The position numbers and the translations under genes were made by a program. A DNA stretch of 64,000 bases from Cellulomonas fengjieae (GTDB lineage Bacteria; Actinomycetota; Actinomycetes; Actinomycetales; Cellulomonadaceae). The DNA is taken from positions 1,736,001 through 1,800,000 of the forward strand of contig NZ_CP074404.1 of NCBI RefSeq assembly GCF_018388465.1, given 5' to 3'. This document shows, in pieces, positions 25,150 to 33,690 of the stretch (position 1 is the first letter of the stretch; each line of letters opens with the position of its first letter). The notes below the pieces were generated by a model. That model ran no database searches. It was not told where the DNA came from and was given only the letters and a program-made list of their open reading frames with translations.

Positions 25150-25356
25150 ATGACCAGCGACGAGGGATCCACACCCACCAACGACGACGCGAGCTCCACC
25201 GAGGAGCCCGACACCGCGTACGACGCCTCGGCAGACCCCGACGCCGACCCGGGGATGCTGAACCCCCGGACCGGCGCGGCCGCAGCCGCGGACGGCTCGG
25301 AGACGGACCAGGACCCGGACAGCGACCCGAACCAGCTCAACCCGCGGGGCGACTGA
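25150..25356 (+). CDS. small acidic, disordered hypothetical protein
   Basis: The 68-residue product begins MTSDEGSTPTNDD and is dominated by Asp, Glu, Ser, Thr and Pro, with almost no hydrophobic core, so it is probably unstructured. Two similar segments, DPDADPGMLNPR and DPDSDPNQLNPR, form an internal repeat of D-P-D-x-D-P-x-x-L-N-P-R. Similar tiny acidic proteins occur in actinobacteria without a known role. The ATG at 25150 lacks a strong ribosome site. It lies between the MFS terminator and a short-chain dehydrogenase gene on the same strand. Confidence 0.6.
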   Translation: MTSDEGSTPTNDDASSTEEPDTAYDASADPDADPGMLNPRTGAAAAADGSETDQDPDSDPNQLNPRGD

Positions 25357-25453
25357 ACGAGCGCCAGCGGTGGTCGGGAGAGCCCGGCGGTGAGACGCTC
25401 GGATCGCTGAAGGAGCCGGCGGACGAGCAGGTGCACCACCGGAGGATCCCGCT

Positions 25454-26317
25454 ATGTCCGAGTCCGGCCAGCAGTTCCCCGCGCAGCAGCAGCAGCCCCC
25501 CGGCCTGACCGAGCCGATGACACCCGCGCCCGACCACGGCGAGTCGAGCTACCAGGGGTCGGGCCTCCTGGGTGGTCGCAAGGCGCTCATCACCGGTGGG
25601 GACTCCGGCATCGGCCGGGCGGTCGCCATCGCGTTCGCGCGGGAGGACGCCGACGTCGCCATCGTGTACCTGCCCGAGGAGGAGCAGGACGCGGACGAGA
25701 CCGCCGACTGGGTCGAGCGCGCCGGGCGCCGGTGCGTGCGGGTGCCGGCCGACCTGCGCAACGAGGACGAGGCGCGGGAGGCCGTGCGCACCGCAGCCAC
25801 CGAGCTGGGCGGCCTGGACATCCTGGTCAACAACGCCGGCTTCCAGTGGGCGCGGCGCGAGTCGGTCGCGGACATCACCACCCAGGACCTCGACCGCACG
25901 TTCAAGACGAACCTGTACGCGCTGTTCTGGGTGACGCAGGAGGCGCTCGAGCACCTGGGCGAGGGCGCGTCGATCATCAACGTGTCGTCGATCCAGGCCT
26001 ACCAGCCGTCGGAGTCGCTCCTGGACTACGCGGCCACCAAGGCCGCCATCAACAACTTCACCGTCAACCTGGCGGGGGAGCTCGGCGCGCGGGGGATCCG
26101 CGTCAATGCCGTCGCACCTGGTCCGATCTGGACGCCGCTGCAGCCGGCCACCCAGCCAGAGGAGAAGGTCGAGACGTTGGGCTCGGAGACGCCGCTCGGC
26201 CGGGCGGGTCAGCCGGCCGAGGTCGCGCCCGCCTTCGTCTTCCTGGCGGCCAGCTCCACGGCCTCCTACGTCTCCGGGACCGTCCTCGGCGTCACGGGTG
26301 GCAAGCCCGTGTTCTGA
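25454..26317 (+). CDS. short-chain dehydrogenase, general-stress type with N-terminal extension
   Basis: The 287-residue protein begins after a GGAGG ribosome site with a 40-residue Gln/Pro-rich extension (QQFPAQQQQPPG). The SDR fold follows: TGGDSGIGRAVA for NAD(P) binding near 48-59, NNAG near 130, and the catalytic Ser and YAATK near 180-200. The extension plus the Asp in TGGDSGIG is typical of the stress-induced YhdF/YhxC (GSP39-like) subgroup, which reduces small carbonyls or oxidises sugars. It ends at GVTGGKPVF, as is common in this group. The substrate is unknown. It seems to be transcribed with the small gene at 26434. Confidence 0.92.
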   Translation: MSESGQQFPAQQQQPPGLTEPMTPAPDHGESSYQGSGLLGGRKALITGGDSGIGRAVAIAFAREDADVAIVYLPEEEQDADETADWVERAGRRCVRVPADLRNEDEAREAVRTAATELGGLDILVNNAGFQWARRESVADITTQDLDRTFKTNLYALFWVTQEALEHLGEGASIINVSSIQAYQPSESLLDYAATKAAINNFTVNLAGELGARGIRVNAVAPGPIWTPLQPATQPEEKVETLGSETPLGRAGQPAEVAPAFVFLAASSTASYVSGTVLGVTGGKPVF

Positions 26318-26433
26318 GCCGGGCACGTCCTCCGTCCGGCGTGCGAAGGGCGGGCGGCGGGCCGACGATGGAGCTCACGACGACCGGTACCAGCCGCGGC
26401 TGCCGTGCGGGCAGCCGGGAGAGGACACGAGCG

Positions 26434-26664
26434 ATGTCGGACACGGAGAAGGGCGACCTCACGGGGACTCCCGACAAGGACTACAACGTCATCTGGTTCG
26501 TCGAGGCATGCCTGAGCAACGTGCTGCGCCTCGAGACGTACATCGGCGACGCGGAGCGGGACGGCGACACCGAGCTCGCGGAGTTCTTCCGCCGCGCCCA
26601 GGCCGAGAGCCGCAAGGGCGCGCAGCAGGGCAAGGCGCTGCTTCGGGAGCGGCTCGGACGGTAG
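26434..26664 (+). CDS. small acidic helical hypothetical protein
   Basis: The 76-residue protein starts at ATG 26434 behind a GGGAGAGG ribosome site. After a short acidic lead (MSDTEKGDLTGTPDKDYN) the sequence VIWFVEACLSNVLRLETYIGDAERDGDTELAEFFRRAQAES reads like two amphipathic helices, similar to half of a ferritin-like or four-helix protein. Lys and Arg follow at the end. It has no membrane segment. The position after a stress-type dehydrogenase suggests a stress role, but I do not recognise the family. Confidence 0.72.
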   Translation: MSDTEKGDLTGTPDKDYNVIWFVEACLSNVLRLETYIGDAERDGDTELAEFFRRAQAESRKGAQQGKALLRERLGR

Positions 26665-26775
26665 GCGCGCCGCGCTACCCGCCCGATGTTCCGGGCATGA
26701 GGACCGGACGCCGCTAGGGTCCGGGCCGACGCCTGGCTGCCGCAGGAGCGGAGCCGCGACCCGCGCTGGGGGTCG

Positions 26776-27570
26776 TCACTCCGTCGGCTTGGTGAACGCG
26801 GCGTGCATCGCGGCCTTCGCGCGGTCCGGCAGCAGGGCGGCCGCCGCGGTCTGCGACTTGACCTTGAGCGAGCCCACCTCCACCTTGTCGCGGCCCTTCA
26901 TCAGGGCGTCGAACGCCTCGGCGGCCACCTTGGCGGGATCGTCCTTCGGGCCCTGCCCGACCCGGGTCTCGACCATGTCCGAGCGCTCGAAGAAGGCGGT
27001 GTCCGTCGGCCCCGGCAGGAGCGCCGTGACCGTCACGCCGGAGTCCTTCAGCTCGTGGCGCAGCGCTTCGCTGAAGGACAGGACGAACGCCTTCGACGCC
27101 GCGTAGGTGGCGTAGTACGGCCCGGGCATCAGGCTGGCGGTCGACGCCGTGAACAGCACGCGTCCCTCGCCCCGGCTCACCATGGCGGGCACCAGCGCCT
27201 TGGCCAGCCGCACGGGGGCGACCACGTCGAGCGCGATGACCTCCAGGTCGCCTTCGAGCGGCGTCTCCAGGAAGGCGCCCCCCTGGCCGACGCCCGCGTT
27301 CAGGGCGAGGGCGTCGACCGGCCGGCCGGCACCGCGGACGGCGTCGACGAGCGTCTGCACGCCTTCGACCGTCGTGAGGTCCGCCTGCACGGCGTGCGCC
27401 GTGGTGCCCTCCCGGCCCAGCTCGGCGGCAACGGTGCTGACGCCGTCGTCGTCCGCCGTGACGAGCAGGTCGAACCCGTGCTCGGCGAAGGTGGTGGCCA
27501 GTGCGAGGCCGATGCCGCTGGAGGCTCCGGTAACGACGGCGAAGGGGTGCGGCGCGGTGCTGGCAGGCAT
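26776..27570 (-). CDS. short-chain dehydrogenase/reductase
   Basis: This 264-residue classical SDR has the cofactor motif VVTGASSGIGLALA near residues 12-25, LNAGVG near 90 in the NAG position, and the active-site S-T-A-S-L with YAASK (Tyr near 153, Lys near 157). The C-terminal part (KVEVGSLKVKSQTAAAALLPDRAKAAMHAAFTKPTE) is longer and more basic than in the shortest members. Relatives reduce ketones or fatty acyl intermediates, but the substrate cannot be inferred. It is a single gene converging with the small gene at 26434. Upstream lies a 246-base gap before the decarboxylase gene on the other strand. Confidence 0.9.
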   Translation of the reverse strand: MPASTAPHPFAVVTGASSGIGLALATTFAEHGFDLLVTADDDGVSTVAAELGREGTTAHAVQADLTTVEGVQTLVDAVRGAGRPVDALALNAGVGQGGAFLETPLEGDLEVIALDVVAPVRLAKALVPAMVSRGEGRVLFTASTASLMPGPYYATYAASKAFVLSFSEALRHELKDSGVTVTALLPGPTDTAFFERSDMVETRVGQGPKDDPAKVAAEAFDALMKGRDKVEVGSLKVKSQTAAAALLPDRAKAAMHAAFTKPTE

Positions 27571-27816
27571 GGGGACTCCCGACGGGATCGATGTGGCGCT
27601 GCCTGCCTCGCGCTCCTGCGACCGTAGGCCGCAACCCGCCCTGCCCGCACGTCGAGCGGCTCAGGCGGGGGTGAGCACGTCCCGGCGCAACCCGACGCCG
27701 GCCCCGGTGCCGCTCGCCGCGCGGACCACCCCGATCGACGGTAGGACTGTGCCTGGGCACCACCTGCCGGCGAAGACGGGGCCGGCGACGGACGACCCTC
27801 GCGAGGGGACGCATCG

Positions 27817-28797
27817 ATGCCCCTGTCCCGACCCACCTCGTCGGACCCGACCCGGGGACGCGTCGTCGTCACGGGCGGCGCCGGCTTCCTCGGCAGCCAC
27901 CTGAGCACGGAGCTCCTCGACCGCGGCGCCGAGGTGGTCTGCCTCGACAACTTCCTGACCGGGTCGCCGGGCAACGTCGCCCACCTGATGGACCGGCGCG
28001 GGTTCCGGCTCGTGCGCTGCGACGTGACCGATTTCGTGCACGTCCCCGGACCGGTCGACCTGGTGCTGCACTTCGCGTCGCCCGCGTCCCCGGTGGACTA
28101 CCTCCAGCTGCCGATCGAGACGCTCAAGGTGGGCTCGATCGGGACGGGCCATGCCCTGGGGCTCGCCAAGGAGAAGGGCGCCCGGTTCCTGCTGGCATCG
28201 ACCTCCGAGGTCTACGGCGACCCCCAGGTGCACCCGCAGACGGAGGACTACTGGGGGCACGTGAACCCGGTCGGTCCGCGCGGCGTCTACGACGAGGCGA
28301 AGCGGTACGGCGAGGCGCTCACGACCGCGTACCGCACGACGCACGGGGTCGACACGGCGATCGTGCGGATCTTCAACACGTACGGGCCACGGATGCGCCC
28401 GCACGACGGCCGGGCGATCCCGACGTTCATCCGGCAGGCGCTGGCGGGGGAGCCCGTGACGGTGGCCGGCGACGGCAGCCAGACCCGGTCGGTGTGCTTC
28501 GTGGACGACCTGGTGCGGGGCATCCTCGGGCTCGCCGCCCACGGTCACGCGGGGCCGATGAACATCGGCAACCCGACCGAGCTCACGGTGCGCCAGATCG
28601 CCGAGGACGTGATCGCCGCGACGGGGTCGCGCGGGGGCATCACCTTCGTGGACCGGCCCGTCGACGACCCGGAGGTGCGGCGCCCGGACACGTCCCTGGC
28701 CGCCCGGGAGCTGGGCTGGTCCCCCCAGGTGCCGTGGGCCGAGGGGCTCGACCGCACGATCCGCTGGTTCGCGCAGGCGCTGAGCGCATCAGCCTGA
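27817..28797 (+). CDS. NAD-dependent UDP-glucuronate decarboxylase-like epimerase family enzyme
   Basis: The 326-residue extended SDR has VVVTGGAGFLGSHL near residues 16-29, the VCLDNFLTG adenosine-ribose contact, and HFASPASPVDYLQLPIETLKVGS, a strong signature of UDP-xylose synthases. The catalytic Y-D-E-A-K-R (YDEAKR near 164-169) follows. The expected reaction is UDP-glucuronate to UDP-xylose plus CO2. The gene converges on the heptose/glycan operon and its 3' end overlaps the GT9 gene by nine bases. UDP-glucuronate could come from ugd at 1864. An HldD-like epimerase role is less likely because the P-A-S-P-x-x-Y motif belongs to the decarboxylases. Confidence 0.88.
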   Translation: MPLSRPTSSDPTRGRVVVTGGAGFLGSHLSTELLDRGAEVVCLDNFLTGSPGNVAHLMDRRGFRLVRCDVTDFVHVPGPVDLVLHFASPASPVDYLQLPIETLKVGSIGTGHALGLAKEKGARFLLASTSEVYGDPQVHPQTEDYWGHVNPVGPRGVYDEAKRYGEALTTAYRTTHGVDTAIVRIFNTYGPRMRPHDGRAIPTFIRQALAGEPVTVAGDGSQTRSVCFVDDLVRGILGLAAHGHAGPMNIGNPTELTVRQIAEDVIAATGSRGGITFVDRPVDDPEVRRPDTSLAARELGWSPQVPWAEGLDRTIRWFAQALSASA

Positions 28798-29718
28798 CGA
28801 GGCGAGCAGGGCGTCCACCGCGGTGACGACCTCGTCGGTGCCGATCGCGTCGAGCGCCGGGTCGAGCACGGTGCCGTGCGGGTCGCCGACGGCGCTGCCG
28901 TTGCCGTGCCACAGGACGGGGTGCAGGTCGGCGTCGATCGCGGGGCCCCACCAGAGGGGCGGGGTCGGGCCGAAGACCAGCACCGACGGCGTGCCGGTCG
29001 CCGTCGCCAGGTGTGCGACGCCCGTGTCGCCGCACACCAGGAGCCGGGCGCCGGCCACGCGCGCGGCGAGGCCGTCGAGCGAGAGCCGTCCGGCCCGCCG
29101 CACGCCGGGGCCGGCGTGCGCCCGGACGTGCTCGCAGAGGCCCTGCTCGGCCGGTCCTCCGGTCAGGGTCACGGGCACGCCCCGGTCGGCAAGGTGGCGG
29201 GCGACCACGGCCCACCGCTCGGCCGGCCAGCGGCGTGCGGCGGACGCGGCGCCCGGGTGCAGGAGCGCCTCGGTCGAGCGGACAGCGCCGACGTGGAGCC
29301 GCAGGTCGTCCCGGTCGCACGCGCCGCCCGCCGAGCGCACCAGCCGGCACCACCGGTCCACCTCGTGCTCGTCGGGGCGCCACGCCGGGCCGGAGTGGTC
29401 CGGTGTCGCGAACGCGACGAGCCGCGACGGGCGGGTCTCGGCGAGCAACGCATGGCTCTGCGGTCCCCGGCCGTGCAGGTTGACTGCGACGTGCTGCCGG
29501 CCGACCCAGCGCAGCGGGGCCAGCAGCCCGACGGTGTCCAGCACCTCGTCGACCAGGCCGAGGCCCTGCAGCCACCGCCCGACGACCTCGGGCGCGGCCA
29601 GCACCAGGCGCCGGTCCGGCCATGCCCGGCGCACCCCGCGCAGGGCCGGGATGCCGGTCAGCGCGTCGCCGAGCCCGAGCGCCCGCAGGACCAGGACGTC
29701 CGCGCGTGCGGCGGTCAC
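28789..29718 (-). CDS. GT9 (heptosyltransferase) family glycosyltransferase
   Basis: The 309-residue protein starts at GTG 29718, whose GTGA overlaps the stop of the upstream dehydrogenase gene. It has the GT-B fold of family 9: VLVLRALGLGDALTGIPALRGVRRAWP at the N-terminus (the L-G-D-x-L-x-x-x-P-A motif), HPGAASAARRWPAERWA near 165-181, and CGDTGVAHLATATGTPSVLVFGPT near 235-258. Family 9 includes the ADP-heptose transferases WaaC/WaaF. In this operon, which encodes ADP-heptose synthesis, a heptose donor is the natural inference. The acceptor is unknown since the organism lacks lipid A genes in view. It is the last gene of an eight-gene minus-strand operon. Confidence 0.88.
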   Translation of the reverse strand: MTAARADVLVLRALGLGDALTGIPALRGVRRAWPDRRLVLAAPEVVGRWLQGLGLVDEVLDTVGLLAPLRWVGRQHVAVNLHGRGPQSHALLAETRPSRLVAFATPDHSGPAWRPDEHEVDRWCRLVRSAGGACDRDDLRLHVGAVRSTEALLHPGAASAARRWPAERWAVVARHLADRGVPVTLTGGPAEQGLCEHVRAHAGPGVRRAGRLSLDGLAARVAGARLLVCGDTGVAHLATATGTPSVLVFGPTPPLWWGPAIDADLHPVLWHGNGSAVGDPHGTVLDPALDAIGTDEVVTAVDALLASSG

Positions 29719-30443
29719 GGCCAGGAGCTCTCCCCGGACGACATCACGAGCATCTCGCGGATCTCGCTGCCCACGGGCTGGGTCAGCGCGGTCAGCACCG
29801 CTGCGGCGGTCGCGGCCGGGTCGTTGAGCTGCGCGTCCGGGCCCGGCCGGTACTGCTCGGTGCGGCCGTCGAAGAAGGCGGTCTGCATGCCGCCGGGGAT
29901 CAGCAGCGTCACCCCGACCCGTCCGGCGAGCTCCGCCGCGAGCGCGTGGGTGAACCCGCGCACCGCGAACTTCGAGGCGCAGTACGCGGTGGCGTCGCTC
30001 ATGCCGCGCAGCGCCAACGTCGAGGCGACCGTGACCACGGTGCCGCGCGTCTGCTCCAGGTAGGGCAGGCAGGCACGCACGACCGCGACCGTGCCGAACA
30101 GGTTGACCCGCACCACCCGCTCCCAGGTCTCTGTGTCCACCTCCCCGAGCGGTCCGCACGCGTCGGTGCCCGCCGCGGTGACCAGACCCGTCGGCGCGCC
30201 CACCTGGTCGACGAGCTCCTCGACCGCGCGGGCGGCGGCGGCGGAGTCCGACAGGTCGACGAGGACGTGCGGGACGCCGTCGCGGGGCGCGGCGCGGTCG
30301 AGGACGGCCGGCGTCCCCCCGGCTGCGGCCACGGCCTCCACCACGGCGGCGCCCAGGCCGCTCGCCCCGCCCGTGACGATCACGGTGCCCACCGCGCGGG
30401 GCGTGAGGGCAGCGAGCTCGGGTCCGCTCGACGTGTCGATCAT
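29715..30443 (-). CDS. short-chain dehydrogenase in the heptose glycan operon
   Basis: The 242-residue classical SDR has VIVTGGASGLGAAVV near residues 20-34, TAAGTDACG in place of the usual NNAG, and TVASTLALRG with YCASKFAV for the active site (Tyr near 158, Lys near 162). It starts at ATG 30443 after a strong GGAGGAGG and overlaps the upstream and downstream genes by four bases each. A carbonyl-reducing role on a sugar or lipid intermediate of the glycan is likely by context only. It is not an HldD-type epimerase, which would be a longer extended SDR. Confidence 0.87.
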   Translation of the reverse strand: MIDTSSGPELAALTPRAVGTVIVTGGASGLGAAVVEAVAAAGGTPAVLDRAAPRDGVPHVLVDLSDSAAAARAVEELVDQVGAPTGLVTAAGTDACGPLGEVDTETWERVVRVNLFGTVAVVRACLPYLEQTRGTVVTVASTLALRGMSDATAYCASKFAVRGFTHALAAELAGRVGVTLLIPGGMQTAFFDGRTEQYRPGPDAQLNDPAATAAAVLTALTQPVGSEIREMLVMSSGESSWP

Positions 30444-32467
30444 GCGACCTCCTCCGGCTGGCGCGCGCGGGCTCGTCCCGTGCGCTCGATCAGGGACGAC
30501 GTGGAGCGGCCGTCCAGGTAGGGCAGCAGGACCACGCGTCCGCCCCCGGCTCGCACCACGTCCGTCTCGGGAAGCGGACGCCCGCCGTAGTCGCCGCCCT
30601 TGGCCCACACGTCCGGCTGCAGCGCCGCGAGGATCTCGCGGGGGTCGTCCTCGTCGAACACCACGACCGCGTCGACGCAGTCGAGGGCCTCGAGCACACG
30701 CGCACGGTCGGCGGAACCGACCACGGGCCGGCCCTCGCCCTTGAGGCGTCGCACGGAGTCGTCGGAGTTCATGACCACCACGAGGGCGTCGCCCAGGCGT
30801 CGGGCGGCCTGCAGGGTCGCGACGTGCCCCGCGTGCACGATGTCGAAGCACCCGCCTGTGGCGACGAGCGTGCGACCGCCGAGCCGGAGGCGGGTCGCCA
30901 GCGCGGCGACCTCCTCGTCCGGCGCGCCGCCGACGGGCTGCCGGCCGGTGACCTGGGGCATGCCGCGCCGTGACCGGAACGCCTCGGCACCGCCCGCGAC
31001 GACCCATGCCGACGCGTCGGCGACCGCGGCCCCGACCGCGGCGGACACCAGCCCGCCGCGGGCGAGGACGACGGCCGCCGAGGCAGCGAACCTGTCACCG
31101 GCGCCGCAGGTGTCACCACCGCGGGCGGGGGTCGCGGGCACGAACAGGGGCTCGTCGCCGGTCGTCGCGAGGAAGGCCCCGCGGTCGCCTGCGGTGACCG
31201 CGACCGCACGGGCGGCCCAGGCCGCCCGCAGCGTCTGGGCGAGGGCGTCGGGAGAGGCCGCGTCGGCAGAGGCGCCGTCGGGTGCGGCCTGCCGGGCCTC
31301 GGCCAGGTTGGGGGTCACGAGCGTGGCACCGGCGACGGGCGCGCCGCCCCGGGGGTGCGGATCCCACACCACCGGGCACCGTGCGGCGACCTCGGTCAGC
31401 AGGGCACGCAGCCGCTCGTCCGTGGTGACGCCGGCGCCGTAGTCGGAGACGAGCACGGCGTCGGCCGTCGCCAGCGCGGCCCGGACCCGGTCCTCGGACA
31501 GTGTGGTGGGCGTCCCCGGACCACCGTCGTCGACGCGCACGAGCGAGTGACCGTCGCTGCGTGCACGGACCTTGCGCCGGGTCGGCCCGTCGTGCCCGAG
31601 CGCGACCACGTCGACCTCCGGTCGCAGGGCCTCGACGAGCCCCCTGCCGTCGAGGTCGCGGGCGACGGGCGTCACCAGCGTGACCCGGGCGCCGCCCGCC
31701 GCGCACAGGAGGGCGGCCAGTCCCGCGCCGCCGGGGGAGTCGCGGGTGGCGGTGACGTCGAGCACCGGCGCGGGAGCGTCGGGGCACAGCCGCTCGATCC
31801 GGCCGTCGATGTCACGGTCGAGCACGATGTCCCCGACCACCACGACGTGCGGGCGGTCGTCGGTCACCGCGGCTTCGCCGCGATCCGGCTGCTCGAGTCG
31901 CTCCAGGTGCGCGTCGACGGCCGCGCACAGCGCGTGCACGAGGACCAGGTGGACGGCCTGGACCGCCGCGGTGGAACCCGCCGGCACGCAGACCGCCGCG
32001 TCGCTGGCGTCGACCAGCGGGTTGGGTCCCGCGCCCGTGAGTGCCAGGACCTGCAGGCCGAGCTCGCGGCCGCGCTCGGCGGCGCGCAACACGTTCGGGC
32101 TGCGGCCCGACGTCGAGAGCAGCACCAGGACGTCGTCCGTCCGGCCGTGCGCCTCGACCTGGCGGGCGAACATCTCGTCGGCGCCGTAGTCGTTGACGAT
32201 CGCGGTCAGGCTCGAGGTCTCCGCGCACAGGGCGATGGCCGAGTACGGGCGACGCTCGGCGACGAAGCGCCCGACGAGCTCCGCGGTCAGGTGCTGCGCC
32301 TCGGCCGCGCTTCCTCCGTTCCCGGCCGCGAGCAGGCGCCCGCCGGCGCGCAGGCGCTCCGCCACCCGCCGACCCCACTCCTCGACGGTCGCGGACTGCT
32401 CCTGGACCGCGCCCAGGGAGTCGGCCAGCTCCGCCAGGTGCGCGTCGACCCATCCGTTCGCACTCAT
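30440..32467 (-). CDS. trifunctional GmhA-HldE fusion: sedoheptulose-7-P isomerase, heptose-7-P kinase, heptose-1-P adenylyltransferase
   Basis: The 675-residue protein joins three catalytic domains. Residues 1-195 are a GmhA SIS-fold isomerase (NGGSAAEAQH at 50-59; Q170-x-x-H173). Residues 205-505 are a PfkB-type heptose kinase with PGGAG at 245-249 and the anion hole DTCGAGD near 452-458. Residues 530-665 are a cytidylyltransferase-fold domain with GGCFDIVHAGH (H-x-G-H at 545-548). The last two match HldE. Together they would turn sedoheptulose-7-phosphate into ADP-D-glycero-D-manno-heptose, needing only the GmhB phosphatase, which is fused to a glycosyltransferase at 35665. The linker holds a GTG (31867) that could give HldE alone. 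Start and stop overlap both neighbours by four bases. Confidence 0.9.
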   Translation of the reverse strand: MSANGWVDAHLAELADSLGAVQEQSATVEEWGRRVAERLRAGGRLLAAGNGGSAAEAQHLTAELVGRFVAERRPYSAIALCAETSSLTAIVNDYGADEMFARQVEAHGRTDDVLVLLSTSGRSPNVLRAAERGRELGLQVLALTGAGPNPLVDASDAAVCVPAGSTAAVQAVHLVLVHALCAAVDAHLERLEQPDRGEAAVTDDRPHVVVVGDIVLDRDIDGRIERLCPDAPAPVLDVTATRDSPGGAGLAALLCAAGGARVTLVTPVARDLDGRGLVEALRPEVDVVALGHDGPTRRKVRARSDGHSLVRVDDGGPGTPTTLSEDRVRAALATADAVLVSDYGAGVTTDERLRALLTEVAARCPVVWDPHPRGGAPVAGATLVTPNLAEARQAAPDGASADAASPDALAQTLRAAWAARAVAVTAGDRGAFLATTGDEPLFVPATPARGGDTCGAGDRFAASAAVVLARGGLVSAAVGAAVADASAWVVAGGAEAFRSRRGMPQVTGRQPVGGAPDEEVAALATRLRLGGRTLVATGGCFDIVHAGHVATLQAARRLGDALVVVMNSDDSVRRLKGEGRPVVGSADRARVLEALDCVDAVVVFDEDDPREILAALQPDVWAKGGDYGGRPLPETDVVRAGGGRVVLLPYLDGRSTSSLIERTGRARARQPEEVA

Positions 32468-33690
32468 CCGACGGCCACCTCCGTGAGCACCTTGCCGCGC
32501 GCCAGCGTGCGGTAGACCAGTGCCGTCTGTGCGGCGACGCGGTCCCAGCCGTACCGCGTGACCGCGCGACGGCGTGCCGCGGCGCCGAACGCGGCGCGGC
32601 GGTCCGGGTCGTCGAGCAGGGACCTGAGCGCCGACGCCAGGGCGCCGGGGTCGCGCGGCGGGACCAGGAGTCCGGTACGGCCGTCCTGGACGGTGTCGAG
32701 AAGACCGCCCACGGCCGATCCGACGACCGGGACACCGCACGCCGCCGCCTCGATCGGCACGATCCCGAACGGCTCGTACCACGGCGTCGCGACCACCACG
32801 TCGGCCGAGCGGGTCAGCACCGGGAGGGCGTCGTGGTCGACGCGGCCGACCAGACGGACCCGGTGGCGCACGCCGCGGGCCGCGGCGAGCGCGAGCAGGC
32901 GAGCGGCCTCGGCGTCGTCGCCCAGCTGGTCGGCGGACGGTCCGCCGGCCACGACGAGCTCGGCGTCGGGCAGGTCCACGAGCGCGTCGATGACGGTCTC
33001 GATGCCCTTGCGCTCCACCAGCCGCCCGATGCAGAGCAGCCGGAACCGGGCCGTGCGCGGCAGCCCCGCCATCTCGACGACCGGTGCGGGCCGGAAGTGA
33101 CCCACGTCCACCCCGCACGGCACGACGCGGACCCGGTCGGCGCCGACCCCGAGCCGCGCGAGCTCGGCGGCCTCGTCGGAGCAGGTGGCCACGACGACGT
33201 CCACGCGCCGACCGATGGAGCTCTCGATGGCGATCCGGCCCGGCGGGCTCGTGTCCTTGTCGCCCTGGTGGCGGCGCTTGACGGAGCCCAGGGCGTGGAA
33301 CGTCTGGGCGACCGGGGTCCCGGTGACGGCGGCGGCGCGCAGGGTCGCGAACCCCGACATCCAGAAGTGGGCGTGCGCGACGTCGGGCACCCGCTCTCCG
33401 CTCCAGTGCTCCGCGAGCAGGTCACCGAACGCGGGCATGTAGGGCAGCAGGTCGTCCTTGGGGACCTGTCGCGGCGGTCCCGCCGGGACGTGCACGACCG
33501 TCAGGCCCGGGACGAGCTCGACCCGCTCCGGGAGATCCCGGTCGTCGCGACGCGTGTACACGTCGACCTCGTGACCTGCCCGCGCGAGCGCGGCGCCGAG
33601 GGCGGCCACGTGGACGTTCTGCCCACCGGCATCGACACCACCGAGCGTGGCCAGCGGGCTTGCGTGCTCGGACACCATCGCGATCCTCAT
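32464..33690 (-). CDS. GT4 family glycosyltransferase
   Basis: The 408-residue GT-B enzyme shows the family 4 pattern. The N-terminal acceptor domain has VSEHASPLATLGGVDAGGQNVHVAALG with the Gly-rich loop, and HAHFWMSGF. The C-terminal donor domain has GRLVERKGIETVI near 235 and the E-x7-E signature EPFGIVPIEAA near 300. N-terminal features such as GGQNVHV and RHQGDKDTSPPGR resemble the sucrose-phosphate-synthase/MshA-like branch. It retains the anomeric configuration and uses NDP-sugars. It is translationally coupled to the genes on both sides by four-base overlaps, so it should act in the same glycan pathway. Sugar and acceptor are unknown. Confidence 0.9.
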   Translation of the reverse strand: MRIAMVSEHASPLATLGGVDAGGQNVHVAALGAALARAGHEVDVYTRRDDRDLPERVELVPGLTVVHVPAGPPRQVPKDDLLPYMPAFGDLLAEHWSGERVPDVAHAHFWMSGFATLRAAAVTGTPVAQTFHALGSVKRRHQGDKDTSPPGRIAIESSIGRRVDVVVATCSDEAAELARLGVGADRVRVVPCGVDVGHFRPAPVVEMAGLPRTARFRLLCIGRLVERKGIETVIDALVDLPDAELVVAGGPSADQLGDDAEAARLLALAAARGVRHRVRLVGRVDHDALPVLTRSADVVVATPWYEPFGIVPIEAAACGVPVVGSAVGGLLDTVQDGRTGLLVPPRDPGALASALRSLLDDPDRRAAFGAAARRRAVTRYGWDRVAAQTALVYRTLARGKVLTEVAVG

